Below are positions 1 to 11,853 of a stretch of 64,000 nt of DNA, piece by piece. Numbering within the stretch: the stretch's first letter is position 1; each line of letters begins with the position of its first letter. Position numbers and translations under genes: made by a program. The notes beneath the pieces were generated by a model, which saw nothing but the letters and a program-made list of their open reading frames with translations, ran no database searches and was not told the origin of the DNA. The stretch comes from Ditylenchus dipsaci (taxonomy: Eukaryota > Nematoda > Chromadorea > Rhabditida > Anguinidae). Where the stretch lies: assembly GCA_004194705.1 (NCBI GenBank), contig SADC01000917.1, positions 124,001 to 188,000 on the forward strand, given 5' to 3'.

Positions 1-47
1 GCGCATCTCAACCCCAAGCAACCAAGCCCCTGCGCCCCCGAAGGGTA

Positions 48-757
48 CTTGGTCGTTTTGGTACGAAATTTTTCAGTGAGAATTGATTCGGTAAGAGATT
101 TTTAGTAAGAAATTTTTTGGTGACCGCACGAAAAACGGTATTTTGGTGAGATATTTTTTAATACGCGGTTATTTCTGTAAGTAATTTTTTGGTAACAGCA
201 CGAAAAATTTCGTACCAAAACGACCGCGTACCAAAGCCACCAAATACCAAATTGGCGCGTAAATTTCGGTGTACAGCCGTCCTGTTCATTTGATTCAGTG
301 AATCGATTCGCCAGAAAATTTGAATCGAAATTCGGCGAATCAATCGATTCGCAAAATTTGGCGAATCGATAAACTCGCGAATCGATTAATTTGATTCGCG
401 AGATAAAAAAGACGCGCGAATCGAATCAATCGATTCGCGAGTTATCGATTCGCCATATTACGCGAGTCGATTTATTCGCGATTCTCGACACGAAATCAAC
501 AATTTTTAAACTTTTTGTATGACATTCAAGGGTGGGCAAAGACCAGATGGCTGAGGACCCACTCCGGAATGGCCAAAAGGCCAAAATTATTGGTTTTTAG
601 GGGTTTGCTAAAAGGGGGTAAACTTTTTGATAAAAATCGATTGAGCGGATCAGATTTCGGGTCCGATCGGCTTAATCGCCCATAACTCCACCCTGAACCA
701 CTCGAAATCACCATAAACGTGGAATTCTTAGCGATGAATCAAATGAACAGGACTGGT
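48..757. repeat. two inverted-repeat units (GGTACGAAATTTT arms; GAATCGATTCGCG array)
   Basis: Positions 50-75 and 205-230 are inverted copies of GGTCGTTTTGGTACGAAA. Positions 281-298 and 733-751 are inverted copies of CCTGTTCATTTGATTCA that bracket a run (298-480) of GAATCGATTCGCG-like palindromes. The left part of each unit lies close to the window edge. No coding sequence is seen in 1-1960. Confidence 0.5.
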
Positions 758-782
758 TGGGGTCGGCAGTTGGGATCGTCGG

Positions 783-1209
783 CAGTTGAGGCTCGTTCTA
801 ACGTAACCCCCAAAAGTTCGTTCCCGCCTAGGGTCCGACACTTTTTTTACCTCGATTTTTCAAAAATTTTCTATTTCTGTTTTCAAAGTCTGGCTGCAAA
901 TATCGTCAGGATTACGTTTTTGCCAATCATTTTAGCGTAATTAAAAACTTTTGACCTTAAAACAGCAAAACCTCCATGAACAGTAGGTTTTTTTGAAAAT
1001 ACGGTCACGTTAATGGTAGGTTTTGCTTTTTTAAGGTCAATTTTTTTTCTTTCGCTAAAACGATCGGCAAAATCGTAATCCTGACGATATTTGCAGCCAG
1101 ACTATGAAAACAGAAATAGAAAAAAAATTTAAAAAATCGAGGTAAAAAAAGTGTCGGACCCTAGGCGGGAACGAACTTTTGGGGGTTACGTTATTGGGAG
1201 GTTTGATTG
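783..1209. mobile_element. Tigger/pogo-like MITE
   Basis: Near-palindrome of 427 bp. The left arm begins CAGTTGAGGCTCGTTCTAAC and the right arm, reverse-complemented, begins CAATCAAACCTCCCAATAAC; both then continue GTAACCCCCAAAAGTTCG. A TA follows the right end. It shares arm sequence (CCTAGGGTCCGACA) with the copies at 3100, 14399 and 29385. Confidence 0.7.
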
Positions 1210-1224
1210 TATTGACCCATAATG

Positions 1225-1590
1225 GCTTGTTCACGTTGTTAGAGTCAGAGTTCGGGATTTTGGTTACGTGAACACCTCTGATCCTAACTCTAACTCTAAC
1301 TCGAGGGTGTTCATGTACCTAGAGTTAGAGTTCGAGGTTGGATTTGAAGGTGTTCATGCATAAAACTGGGATTCTCTTACAGTAAACCCCCAAAAACTAA
1401 CTTTCAATGGCTTTAGACGGAGTGAGATTCTGAGCTATCTAAGCTATATACATGAACATTTTCAAGCTCGACCTTTAACTCTAACTCGATGTACGTGAAC
1501 ACCATTGAGTTAGAGTTAGAGTTCGGGTTTTTGAGTACATGAACACCTCTTACCCGAACTCTAACTCGAACTCTAATAAAGGATAAGCCC
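1225..1590. repeat. GAGTTAGAGTTCGGG / GTGTTCATGTAC inverted array
   Basis: Repeated GAGTTAGAGTT and CTCTAACTCTAACTC blocks alternate with GTGTTCATGTAC in both orientations, so the stretch folds on itself. Ends and target duplication were not resolved. Confidence 0.45.
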
Positions 1591-1969
1591 TTGTGATATA
1601 CAATTTTTTGCGTTTTTACAACTTTCGCTTGCTTTTTTCTTTCTTAAAGGAGTATGCCCTGCGTTACACGGAGAAAAGGCAGGGACCAATAACTTTTTCC
1701 TTTCTCGCTCATTTTTTTCATGCGCTTTATTTTAGGTTTTTTAAGTTTTCTGCCTAACTTTTAAAGGTAGTATAAGGTCATCAATATCAGATTCACCGCG
1801 AAATGAGTGAAAAATTAGTTGGTTCAAAAAAAATCGCTGATCCCCGCCTTAACTTTTTGAAACGCACGGCATGCTCCTTTAAAGGCTTAAAATATTCAGC
1901 TTAAGCTCTTGACTATTCTAAAATCACGAAAGTTGGTTTCCAAAAAGTATAAGAAGCCTCAGCACTAAC

Positions 1970-4900
1970 CTGCTTTGCATTTAGCACAGCCTCTTGCGAC
2001 CACAACGCGTCTGTCATCCACAATCCTCAATCTTATAGAATAGATCTTGCCAGGCACTGTTTGAAACTGAAAGGTGGTTATATGGGCTTCCATCCACTTA
2101 GAGTTGGTCACTGGACGCATATCACCACTATTTACTTCAATTTTCTGGGTGTATTTGAGCTGAGCTGAAAGTAGTAATAGAAATATAATAGAAACACAAA
2201 ACCGCTACCCATGAGAGCAGGAAATTCCCATGAGACAGTACATTTCAAAGCACTTATGTGCATACTCAGCTGCACTTGCTCGGGCTTTTTGACCAAATTG
2301 GGATTTTGTGCACTTTGTGAAATGATGTGTTCTGGATCAGGCAGATTATCTGGCTTTCTTAGGGTATTATCTGAAAAGAATTTTTATTAATTTGAAATCA
2401 AATAGTCTGACTCGAATTTTTATCAAGGAGATCCATGTTTGTGAAGTGAATTAAAAAGCCATATCTAAATTGTCCCCTGATAATTCTATTTCTTTCGTAA
2501 TCATTGGATTTCTGTACGAACTTTTTAAATGGGCTTCTAACAAAAATAAACCTAAAATTAAATTTTAGAGATTGCTTTGTTAGAAACCCAATCGAAAAAA
2601 TCCAACAATATCGTAATTGCGATCAGGAATTTTTTTTGATTTGGTGGGAGACAATTTAAAGCGCGTGAACATGGTAAATTCTGACTCTAGTAGCGAATAC
2701 ACGGGGGGGGGGTGGTGGTGTATTCCTCCTGAATTTTACCTTGTAAAACTTAAGTAAAGAGCACCCAAATTTATGTCCCACACATAGAAAAATGTGCGTA
2801 AACTCTTTATTAGTCATAATTACCGTACGCTGGCCTACCCTCAAGCCTAAGGGCTAAGCTTAAACTTGTCGTTTCTAAGGGTAGTTACAGCGATTTTGAA
2901 AAGATCGGGTGTATGGGCGGGGGTGGTTATTCGCTACTAGCGCCGAAATTTTCGTACCATCATGTAGCTAATACCCTAGGCTTTCAATTGTAGGGTCACA
3001 TGCTCAAAAATTTTGGAAAAAACACACACACACAGACAAAAGATAAAGTAAAAAAATTGAAACATCGAGTCAACACCAATGATGTCTAAAACTTTTATAC
3101 AGTCAAACCTCAATAAGCCGGCACCCCCAAAAGTTTGTCCAGCTTTGGGTTCGGCACTTTTTTTAACCCAATTTTTGAAAGCTTTTTCCGGTTCTGTTTT
3201 ACGGTCTGATCGGAAATATCGTCAGTATTCCGATTTCGCCTATCGTTTTTTTAATATCTTGCTATTTCATCATTAAAAAAGCAAAACTTCGATAACCCGG
3301 CACCCTTTTTTTGAAAAGGGGTGCCAGCATATCGAGGTTTTACTTTTTGAACCAAAATTTTGTTTTCTTTTCAAAAAACGATGAGCGAAATCGGAAACCT
3401 GACGATATTTCCGACCAGATTGTAAAAACAGAACTGGAAAAGCTTTCCGAAATTGCGTTAAAAAAGTGTCGGACCCAAGGCTGGAACCTACTTTTGGGGG
3501 GTGCGGCTTATCGAGGTTTGACTGTAGCAGCTAATAGATTTCATCTGTAATTCCCTCAATGGACAAATACATACCTTGCTGACTTGGAAGTAGACTTTGG
3601 CGGCCAGATTTGATGACACCACGGGCAATTTCCGGTGTTGCATTACTGCGCAATGAATTATCTGCTGCTACTTTGGCTGCTGGCGTTGTGTAAGGGTGAT
3701 AGTGGCTGGGGTGTGTTGGGCGCTGGGATCCATTACTTTTCATTTTAACTGTATCTGTATACAAACGTTAATAGCTTGTTCATAATGAATTTCAGAGATG
3801 TGAGATTTTCGGCTTTTAGATTATAATTTTTAAGTGCTCCCCCTTGTTTTCGATTGCTACGGAGCAGAAATACCGAAAAACAGTTGAGCGCCAAAAAGTT
3901 ATTACAGTCGATTCTCTCTATAACGACCCAGTATGGCTGGTCCCTTCAGAGTCGTTATGGAGAGAGTCGATTGTATAGTCAAAAGTCCATACAACGTAAC
4001 TTCATATAACGTAAACAGTGCTGTGAATTTCTCAAATTACTCGTCCAAGTTCCTCGTCCTTGCTTTTTCAAAAATGTCGTCCGCGTCTTCGTCCTCGTCT
4101 TTTTCAAAACGCGTTTTCGTCTTCATCCTCGTCTTTTCTCGTCCATACACAAATTTTCGGTTGAGTTAATAAAAAACAAAATTTATGAACACAAACAAAT
4201 AAAATGTAAAAATTTATTGAAAAAAAGTTAAGTAATGAGTCAAAAAACAACTATAAGTTTGTCTTTTTCATAGTGTTCTCAACTTAAGAGCGTGGTTTCC
4301 AAGCTTTAAGGAGTATTTAAAGGACCATCTCCGACAACGAGAATTTCAAATGTTTGAATTCGCGCGGGACAGTTCTCTTTCGTCTTTCATTGTACTCTTT
4401 TGACTTGCTTCGAATGACTCAAAAGAGTACAATGAGAGACCAAAGAGAACTGTCCCGCGCGAATTCAAACAATTGGAATTCTCGTTGTCGGAGACGGCAA
4501 TGGCCCTTTAAGCATAGAAACTTAGCATGTTTTTTAGCTTCTCGGATAATAATTTCATACTTATCCTTCCTTATCGTCCACGTCCTTGACTATCAAATTT
4601 ACTCGTCCTCGTCTACGTTATTTGGTTTTCAAAAATCTCATCCACGTCCTAGTCGGACGAGGACGTGGACGAAAGACGAGGACGAGTTCCCAGCACTGAA
4701 CGTAAAACTTCTTATAATGTAATAATAAAATCTCTGTATTTGACTCTGTATAACGTAAACACCATATATACAATATATACAAAGTAAGCTATATACAACC
4801 ACTGTTTCCAAAAAGCAGAAGCAGAAGCATAATTTCACAAGCAGAAGCAGGATTACAGTCAAAATAATAGTCGAATTCTGCTTCTGCTTGTGAAATTATG

Positions 4901-7565
4901 CTTCTGCTGTTTGGAGACACTCCATACTAAGTAATTTTAAGACCGGTCCCTTGAGTTACGTTGTATAGAGTTTCGACTGTATCTAAAAGCCGTAAAACTC
5001 ACACCCTTTAAATCCGCTGTGAATGAGCATTAAAAAAACTTTGTCGTGTTATGGAAAAATAGCGCGCATCAATTAGAATTTGACTAATAAAACAGGCGTG
5101 GATATGCCTTCCAAAAATTTATGGCTGTTTAAAAGTGCCCATATTATTGGAGTGTCCCTCTCAAATAAAGTTTAGCCAAATATTTGATTGAATGATATAA
5201 TATAAGTTGTTACCATTTTGTTAATTGATTGGTGATAAATTAATCGATTGGTTGCATCATTTACAGTGAAGATTGGCACTTGTTAAAAAACCATTGCCGT
5301 CTACGACCTCGGTATTTTTTCTAGTTTTCCAAGTTTGGAAATGACGCCGCATTTAAAAAACCATGGTTCTTTAATTTTTTAGGCACTGAATTTTATTGGT
5401 CATTCTTGTACAAACCCATTTATTTTCAAACAACTATTTTTGATAGATGACAAGATGGTTTCGGCATGTATTTTTAGGCAAACAATTTGATGAAAAAAAC
5501 CGTTTCAATTATATATTTAAAGCACCAATATTTGAGCATTTGATAAGAGCATTTATATATAGGGCTGACGGTCAACAACAGGTTTGAGTGAGTATTGGAT
5601 AGGATAAGGGTTGGCCACTGATTGCCAGGCTGACTGAAAATCCACTTTTAGTTACATTACATGATAAATTAAACATACCTTCTCCTCAAACTGCCAGAAG
5701 CCTTGTTTGATCTCCTGTTGGGGTTGTTGTCCTAAAATGTTTCAAAATATTTTTAAAAAATTTGAGCGCTTTCTAAAGGTGTCATAAATAAATTAGGATC
5801 TTGACTGTTGCCAGCTTAAAATGTCTACAACTTTAAGCCAATCTTTTTTACCGACAGCACTTTTCGTAAATCGCTGTAACCTAACACAGCTTTCTACTGC
5901 AGTTGAAAAAAATGAACAAAACTGAAATCGTCTTTTTAGTATGCTGCTTTTCGGTTCTAAGGGAAAATTTTGAAATAAAAAAACCTCAAATTTTTATTTA
6001 TTTATAGTAAATTTCGATTTAACGAGCCGCCTAGGAAATATGCATAGGGGGTCAATTAATCAGGGTCATCGAAAATTGAAATTTCGGGCGCTAGTATAAA
6101 ATACCCTCCCCCCTCCCCTAAAGTATGAGCCTCCCAAAATCGTTGTAACTACTTTTGTAACAACAAGTTTAGGCTTAGCCCTTAGGCTTCGGGGTAGGCT
6201 AGCGCATGGAAGTTGTGACCAGGGCCGCAACTTCAACTTTTTCAAGGGGGAGGGTAATTTGCCTATTTTTTGCCTATTTCTCCGGTTAAGGGGGGGGGGG
6301 TAACGTAGTTGTAAGGGGGGGGGATGGGGTTAACCCCTATGACGCTCCCCCCCCCCTCATTCCCACAAATTGCGGCCCTGGTTGTGACTAATAAATGCCT
6401 TACACTTTTTTTCTGGGGTCTGAGACATATATTTGGTACTCTTTACTTAAGTTTTAAAACGAAAATTTTTTAGGGGGGGGGGTATCTATACTATGATCAA
6501 ATTTAGCTATTTGATCCCGAAAAATCAGGTCCAAGGAGTCACTAAACTAGGTTCTTCTGTAGCTGCATCTGAGTGGTAATGTGTCTGACAGAAAGTCTAT
6601 GAACAGAGATCTTAGAATCGCGGTTTTGAGTTAGAAAGGGATATATAAAAAATACAGCGATTGAACTAATAAGTTCCAAAAGTCAATTTTTATAATCCAT
6701 AAAGACCTACCTTCTATAGTCTCGAAAATTGGCAAGTCTTCATCTTCATTTGGTCCTCCATCAGCTGAACGTTTCGTCCTTGAAGTAGTTGTGGTAGTTG
6801 TCTCTCTAAAACCTCAAGCAGTTAGCTCACAGATCGACTTTCTCACAATAGATTAAAAAAGGGCTAACCCTAAATGACCACCATGACCATATTCTAACAG
6901 ATGAGCAGCCCATCCACAGTGAATAATCAACAGTCCCGCAATTATCAATACTAAAGCAAATGGTAGCAATGCTCCAGCCCTAAAAATTATTCATAAATCA
7001 CGCCAAATTGTAAAAAAGTGGGCACTAACACAATAGAGCACTCCACTGCTATGCAAGTCAACAGCAGACCGAGGAGCAGCATTATTCCTTAAAAAGTTTT
7101 TTTTTTAATTTTTCGTTATAAAAGATGGGGCGCTATCCTTTTTTGCCTTAATCTCGCTGTTGTCTTTATTGACTTTTGGTTTGGATCCAAGGTATGCCAG
7201 CGTAACTCAAATGTGTTTCCCAAACTACAAATAAAGCAAGAAAATTATTTTTGAGTTCAGTCCTTAAAATACGTTGGTCTACCCCGTGCCCAAGCACAGG
7301 CCAAAGAGGACCCGCAATTCGAAAAAAAATGGGGTCCAAACCACATCAAAGTGTCATATCAGTATTTTAACCAACCTATGGCAAAGAGAATGGCACCAAT
7401 TATCAGCACAAATTTTCTTTAAAAACAGACAAAATTGGTGAAACAGATGGTAGTTTTCCAAAAAAAAATCCACCTTGCTGGCCAGACCCCATTGTAGACA
7501 GGCAGGCAAATGCCGCAAAAAATAGGAGGAGACCTCTTTAAATACCACGGTACGTACTGAACCAT
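1970..7565 (-). CDS. membrane-anchored protein with C-terminal FN3-like domain (multi-exon, 3' end not found)
   Basis: Not assigned to a named family. Exons read on the minus strand: 7534-7565 (starts MVQYVPWYLKR), 7376-7416, 7030-7087, 6869-6979, 6711-6805, 5679-5731, 3575-3754, 2209-2370 and about 1970-2168. Splice phases agree from the first exon to 5679-5731 and again from 3575 onward; the 5679/3754 junction is one base out of phase, so a small exon may be missing there. Two or three closely spaced hydrophobic stretches near the N-terminus (KFVLIIGAILFAIG, IMLLLGLLLTCIAV, PFALVLIIAGLLII) form a membrane anchor. A Thr-rich, acidic linker follows, then about 100 residues with fibronectin-III-like spacing (a strand ending CTVSWEFP, a PGKIYSIRLRIVDDR strand, then ARGCAKCKA). 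The final exon is not seen and may lie beyond position 1. The ATG directly abuts a 3' splice site, so it is probably trans-spliced. Introns hold several elements. Confidence 0.6.
2462..2950. repeat. two intronic elements: GCTTCTAACAAA palindrome and G-tract element
   Basis: Positions 2468-2658 form an inverted repeat (TTGTCCCCTGATAATTC / GAATTTTTTTTGATTTGGTG) like the one at 27229-27408. Positions about 2666-2950 are a copy of a family with CTAGTAGCGAATAC ends, a poly-G tract, and the core GTAGGCCAGCGTACGG in reverse. Other copies lie at about 6069, 8399 and 55885. Confidence 0.5.
3100..3524. mobile_element. Tigger/pogo-like MITE, TA target duplication
   Basis: TA|CAGTCAAACCTC..GAGGTTTGACTG|TA, 425 bp, arms inverted over their full length (CCCCCAAAAGTTTGTCC on the left, TTTTGGGGGGTGCGG on the right). 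It sits in an intron of the FN3-like gene, 50 bp from the next exon. Confidence 0.8.
3905..3973. mobile_element. 69-bp miniature Tigger-like element
   Basis: TA|CAGTCGATTCTCTCTATAAC..GAGAGTCGATTG|TA, a very short hairpin with both ends intact. The TA after it is directly followed by the left end of the next element. Confidence 0.75.
4016..4698. mobile_element. hAT-like MITE, 8-bp target duplication AACGTAAA
   Basis: AACGTAAA occurs at 4008-4015 and 4699-4706. Ends are CAGTGCTGTGAA and the inverted CAGTGCTGGGAACTCGT, followed by CTCGTCCTCGTC-type sub-terminal repeats. A TTAA hairpin element lies inside. Confidence 0.85.
4321..4507. mobile_element. 187-bp TTAA hairpin element (copy 1)
   Basis: TTAA|AGGACCATCTCC..GGCAATGGCCCT|TTAA. 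The arms pair almost throughout, including GACAGTTCTCTTTCGTCT against AGACCAAAGAGAACTGTC. Same family as 29982 and 50911. Confidence 0.75.
4800..4921. mobile_element. short hAT-like element with GCAGAAGC array
   Basis: Left end CACTGTTTCC then AAAAAGCAGAAGCAGAAGC; right end TTCTGCTTCTGCTTG..GTTTGGAGACACT. Related to the copy at 30301-30438. The target duplication is not clear here. Confidence 0.5.
6069..6500. repeat. G-tract element, copy 2
   Basis: Begins GGGCGCTAGTATAAAATACC and contains GGTAGGCTAGCGCATGG and several poly-G/poly-C tracts; a mirrored G tract lies at about 6473. It lies in an intron of the FN3-like gene. A second GC-rich patch (6230-6380) appears nested in it. Confidence 0.5.
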
Positions 7566-7583
7566 CTGAAAAATGAGAAAAAA
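7566..7583 (-). promoter_or_regulatory. 3' splice site abutting the ATG (probable trans-splice acceptor)
   Basis: On the minus strand a pyrimidine-rich tract ending CTCATTTTTCAG directly precedes the start codon of the FN3-like membrane gene. There is no room for a 5' leader exon segment, which fits spliced-leader addition at this site. A 5'-UTR intron is the alternative. Confidence 0.5.
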
Positions 7584-9265
7584 TATGTGACCGCTAATCT
7601 AGTTTAAATAAAATCAATAATATTTTAGCATTAAAATAGTATTTTGCACAGCTAAAGCAGAGTGGCTCTGGATCTACACACACTAGAACTAAGTGAGTGG
7701 GAGTGCAGAAACTAAATGATGATATCAGCCAAGGAGAAGTCAAGTATAATCTGGCAGAGTATTTGTTGTTATTTTCTCTAACTGCACTGTTAAGTTGTAA
7801 AAGAAGACAAAGAGGTTTAATCCAGAGTGCAGACAGACAGCAAGATTAGCAGCAATAACAACACATGTGTGCTGATCCATTTATTCCTTACTATGCCTAG
7901 ATAAAAGAGTAGAAGATCTAGGCCGAAAAGTCAGACTTAAACTGAATTCGAGAAAAATTGGAGAGGTTGATGGGACACAGAAAATTTTGGCTCAATACAC
8001 ACAGAATCCGGAATTCAGAAGTAAATCGACTGAGCGTGAATACGCTGAGCGTGAATCCGACGTGTAATCCAACAATTTGCATATAAATGACTAAAACCCC
8101 ACCAAAAATGATATATGTCCTAATAGGACCATGGTCCTAAAATAAGGCCATACTGCTATTACGACCTTTTTAGGACTATTTTTTTCTATGCAGTTTTATA
8201 TAGGACCAAATTCTCCCCGGGTGCAAAATTTAAATTGCGCAAATTCAAAGGTCAGACAAACATTTACAAACAAAATTTGCAATTTGAATATGAAATTTTT
8301 TGTCGTGTGATTTTGACGCAATCTCAATTGTTGCAATTCGAATTGTCGCACTCAATAGTTGGCCAAAAAAGAGCGATTAGCAAAAAATATACAATTTTTG
8401 GCGCTACTGGAATATACTCCGCCCCCTTCCCTAATCCTTTTTAGGCTTAGGAATTAGGCCTAAGCTCTGGCTTTGGCCTTAGGCTTAGGGACAAACCTTA
8501 CTAATTTCAGCTTTTTTCGAATAAAGTATGGTTTTAGGTACCCCTAAAAAATTATTCAGGGGGGGGGGGGTTGGAATTCCAGTGGCGTCCAATTTTTTCA
8601 AATACATGTACATGTTGTACATGTACATGTACATCTGAGAAACCTGTAAAAATATTATTTTAAATATAGGCTGATATATATCGAAATAAAAAAAGTGTGA
8701 TGGATGCTTTCCTCCAGGCAAATATTTTTCCTTTGCCTTTTTCTAGCAATACATATGGGTGGATGGAAATAAAATAATCGATGATGAATCTTAAAAAAAA
8801 TCAATAAGAACCAATTGATGACATATTGAGGTGTGAAGCATGAAAAATACAGAGCAATAATGGTCATATCTTTATATACAGGGTGTCCCATGAATTTTTT
8901 CACTTTTGTTTTTGGATTTTCGTCAGCTTTTTCAAAACATTTGAACACACATTTGGTTTCATTCGAAAGCTTGATAAAAAGAAATTTTTTGGTGTAAAGT
9001 ACTTGCGCAAGTGTTATTTATAAAACAGAGAAAAGCCCTTCTGAAATTAATGGCTAATTTTTTAAAAGTTTTAAGTTATTAGTATCTATCTTATTAAAAT
9101 AATAAGAATAAAACCATTATTACTTTATCACAAGTTGGGAATCTGATCTGAAGATGCTTAACCGTTTCGTTCAATCAATGCGGAAAAGAAGGAACCGCAA
9201 TAGCTTTGACAATATGGAGCACCCATACACATCAGACGGGAAGTCAACGATTATCTGAATCAACT
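7566..9265. other. intergenic, repeats only
   Basis: No coding exon recognised. A G-tract element copy lies at about 8399-8590 (GGCGCTACTGGAATATAC..CAGTGGCGTCC). A TATACAGGGTGTCCCA end typical of mariner-type elements lies at about 8876. A palindromic TACATGTACA run lies at about 8604-8632. Confidence 0.4.
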
Positions 9266-9483
9266 GTTCTCTCGGGCGGCGGTAAATTGAACCTCTACAA
9301 ATTGAACCTCTACAATTTGAACCCCGGTAAATTGACCCTCCGGTAAATTGAACCTCCGGTAAATTGAACCTCGGTAAATTGAACCTCAAAATTTGTCTTG
9401 AGAGGATTTTTTTTATTCAAGAGATATTTTTTTCCAGTCCAGTTGCCAGGTCACCGTGTTTCAAGGGAGTCCGTATATTCCAC

Positions 9484-9577
9484 TGCGGTAAATTCTCCGT
9501 CCGGTGAACTCTCCCCTGGTGAATTCCACCTCCAAATTATTGAGGTTACAGGTTCAAATCCCGGTGGCAGCAGATAT
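9484..9577 (+). repeat. end of a second array-ended family with tRNA B-box-like motif
   Basis: GCGGTAAATTCTCCGTCC, GGTGAACTCTCCCC and GGTGAATTCCACCTCC units are followed by GGTTCAAATCCCGGTGGC. That motif has the RNA polymerase III B-box consensus. The same order (array, then B-box-like motif) occurs at 34148 and, inverted, at 37676. Confidence 0.5.
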
Positions 9578-9957
9578 TACTTTTTTTGAATAAGAGCCAT
9601 AAACTGTTATTTAGGAGATCACCTATTCTCACGGTGAGTAATGTAATCACACTGGTACCACATTCCCTAAATGGGTATCCACCTCCAGTATCCGAAATTT
9701 TGGATTTAGCCGAAAGTAGCTAAAGATCATTGTACCCTATCCAGAATCTTGTCCTGCGCTCGGTTTGATCATGCTAAAACAGCGATTTGACTTGCAGTAA
9801 CCCCAGTTTTGGAGTAGTTTCCTATCCCTTAGGGTATCCACGTGGTAATATGCAGCTGGCACTCTCACTCGCACTCTCAGTGTACCCATTGACTTTTTTG
9901 ACTCTCACTTTCAGTAAAAAATTTGCAGGAATTTAAATTTTTTAGTCTGAACCAACC

Positions 9958-10273
9958 AAACCAAGTGGTCGTTCACTTGATCAAAAATTTTTTTAACTTT
10001 TTCGGAATCCGAAACCTGTTTTCTGGACTGATTCGGGCATGCTGAAGATGGTCTGACAGTGGTAAAATGCCGTTTTCTCGGCTATTTTTTGAGTTTTGCT
10101 ACAATCAAGTTTTGGTGGAACCAATTATTTCCCAAAAATCAAAAAATACCCGACAAAACTGCATTTTGCTATTATCAAACCATCTTAAGCAAGCCTGAAA
10201 TAGTCCAGAAAATAGGTTTTAGAACATGAAAAACAAAATTTTTTTTTGATTCAGGGGGACGACCACTTGGTTT
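9958..10273. mobile_element. CCAAGTGG hairpin element, copy 1
   Basis: Ends AACCAAGTGGTCGTTCACTT and GGGACGACCACTTGGTTT. The inner arms GTTTTCTGGACTGATTCGGG and TAGTCCAGAAAATAGG are inverted. It is followed by a conserved flank TTAGTTAGTGCATGGAT. Confidence 0.7.
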
Positions 10274-10404
10274 AGTTAGTGCATGGATTATCCAGTAGAA
10301 CTGAGGTTGGAACATATAAAAACATTTTATTACTAATATCACTACCCGGGTACCACTACACTACCTGAGTTCCCCAATCTGGCTACGACTACCTGGATGC
10401 AGCA

Positions 10405-10721
10405 AAACCAAGTGGTCGTCCACTTGGATCAAAAAAAATTTTCGTTTTTCACGTTCCAAAACCTATTTTCTGGACTAATTCCGGCATGCTTAAGATGGTT
10501 TGATAGTAGTAAAATGCAGTTTTGTAGGGTATTTTTTGAGTTTTGGGAAATAATTGATTTCACCAAAACTCGATTTTACCAAAGCTCAAAAAATAGCCGA
10601 GAAAACGGCATTTTACCACTATCAATCCATCTTCAGCATGCCCGAATTAGTCCAGAAAACAACTTTTGAAACCCGAAAAAGTTAAAAAAAATTTTGGTCC
10701 AAGTGGACGACCACTTGGTTT
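10405..10721. mobile_element. CCAAGTGG hairpin element, copy 2
   Basis: Ends AACCAAGTGGTCGTCCACTT and AAGTGGACGACCACTTGG, the same inner arms as copy 1, and the same right flank (TTAATTAGTGCATGGATC). The reading frame across it is a by-product of the palindrome. Confidence 0.7.
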
Positions 10722-11853
10722 AATTAGTGCATGGATCATCCAGTAGAACTGAGGTTGGATTATAGAAAGACAATTTAAATTATAAGAGCTCTTCACATGA
10801 CAAAAATGAATAAGTTAAAATTTTGTAACGGAGAGGGTTGACTGCATTTTTGTTTACTGGGCACCCAAATGGACCAAGAGGACACCCAAAAGATTTTTCA
10901 CATCCAGGTTAAATCAAGACCACTGAGGATGGATCTAAACTATCTGTAGTGGATCTGGACTGGTGAAAGTGTATAAGGACCCCTTAGGGTCAATCTGGAC
11001 CATTTGGGGTGGACTTGAACCACTGAGGGTGGTTCTGGATAATTGAGAGTTGATCTGAATAACTGAGAGTGGATCTGGACCATTGAGGTTGAATAAGATG
11101 GATCAAGTGGCCTTTTAATATTCCTTTCCCTTTCCTATACAGCCCATGCTAAAGGCTGGTGGTAGGGATGCATATGACACCAGCGTTAAAAATCTTTTGA
11201 AAAAAAAATCCCCTCAAGACAAATTTTGAGGTTCAATTTACCGAGGCTCAATTTACCGGAGGTTCAATTTACCGGAGGGTCAATTTACCGGGGTTCAATT
11301 TGTAGAGGTTCAATTTGTAGAGGTTCAATTCACCTAGAGCCGTTCTCTCATAGAGGGTCTTGTGGCAATTATACCTGTAAAAGAAATCAGATTGAGCTTT
11401 TGTGGCACTCTTGCTAGCCAAAATTAACTCATTACGAAATTTTTAGAAAGGATTTATTAAGTCAAAAGTTTACACAAGTTCGGTAGAAAGACTACCGAAG
11501 ACTTTTGTACCTTGATACAATTGAAAATTACAATTGAAAAAAACATCCTATACAGTGTGAAATTACTACATCTGCCATCCAGTAAATGTCCACTGCGAAT
11601 TTGGAGGAATTTGCGTCAACTCAATCCACAGCGGTATCAATCAACGATTGAACGAACGCTTATAATGTACAAAAAGCATAAAATTCAACTAAAGATGAAC
11701 TTCTCACCTTTCCTTCTGGATCAGTGCTCCATCCTTTGACCATCTGTCCCACCGCTAGAACAAAACGCGGTAGGCCGAAACGTAATCAGTAGGCTTTCCA
11801 GCTCTGTATCCTCCTAAACATGATCCACCTGATTATTCGGAAAACAGTGCTTG

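Larger units (their letters stand above)
3976..4979. mobile_element. Tigger-like element split by a hAT insertion
   Basis: The left end TAGTCAAAAGTCCATACAAC and the right end, reverse-complemented CAGTCGAAACTCTATACAAC, both continue GTAACT and are flanked by TA. The host element is interrupted by the hAT element 4016-4698 and by a second short element near 4800-4921. Confidence 0.7.
9274..11341. mobile_element. array-ended (foldback/MULE-like) element, 8-bp duplication GTTCTCTC
   Basis: GTTCTCTC occurs at 9266-9273 and 11342-11349. Each end is a tandem array of GGTAAATTGAACCTCC units (9280-9390 and, inverted, 11226-11335). Outermost ends are GGGCGGCGGTAAATTG and the inverted CGGCTCTAGGTGAATTG. 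The interior holds two copies of a CCAAGTGG hairpin element and, at 9484-9577, a second array of related type. No transposase reading frame is seen inside. Confidence 0.75.

Noticed and set aside
4354..4722. 122-codon plus-strand frame
   Set aside because: Covers the hairpin and CTCGTC array of the hAT/TTAA nest.
7105..7215. Possible extra exon (LGNTFELRWHTLDPNQKSIK) between hydrophobic exons
   Set aside because: No usable donor, and exons 7376-7416 and 7030-7087 already join in phase.
9171..9389. 72-codon frame near the left array at 9280
   Set aside because: Peptide made of repeated RFNLP/GGSIYRG units reflecting the array.
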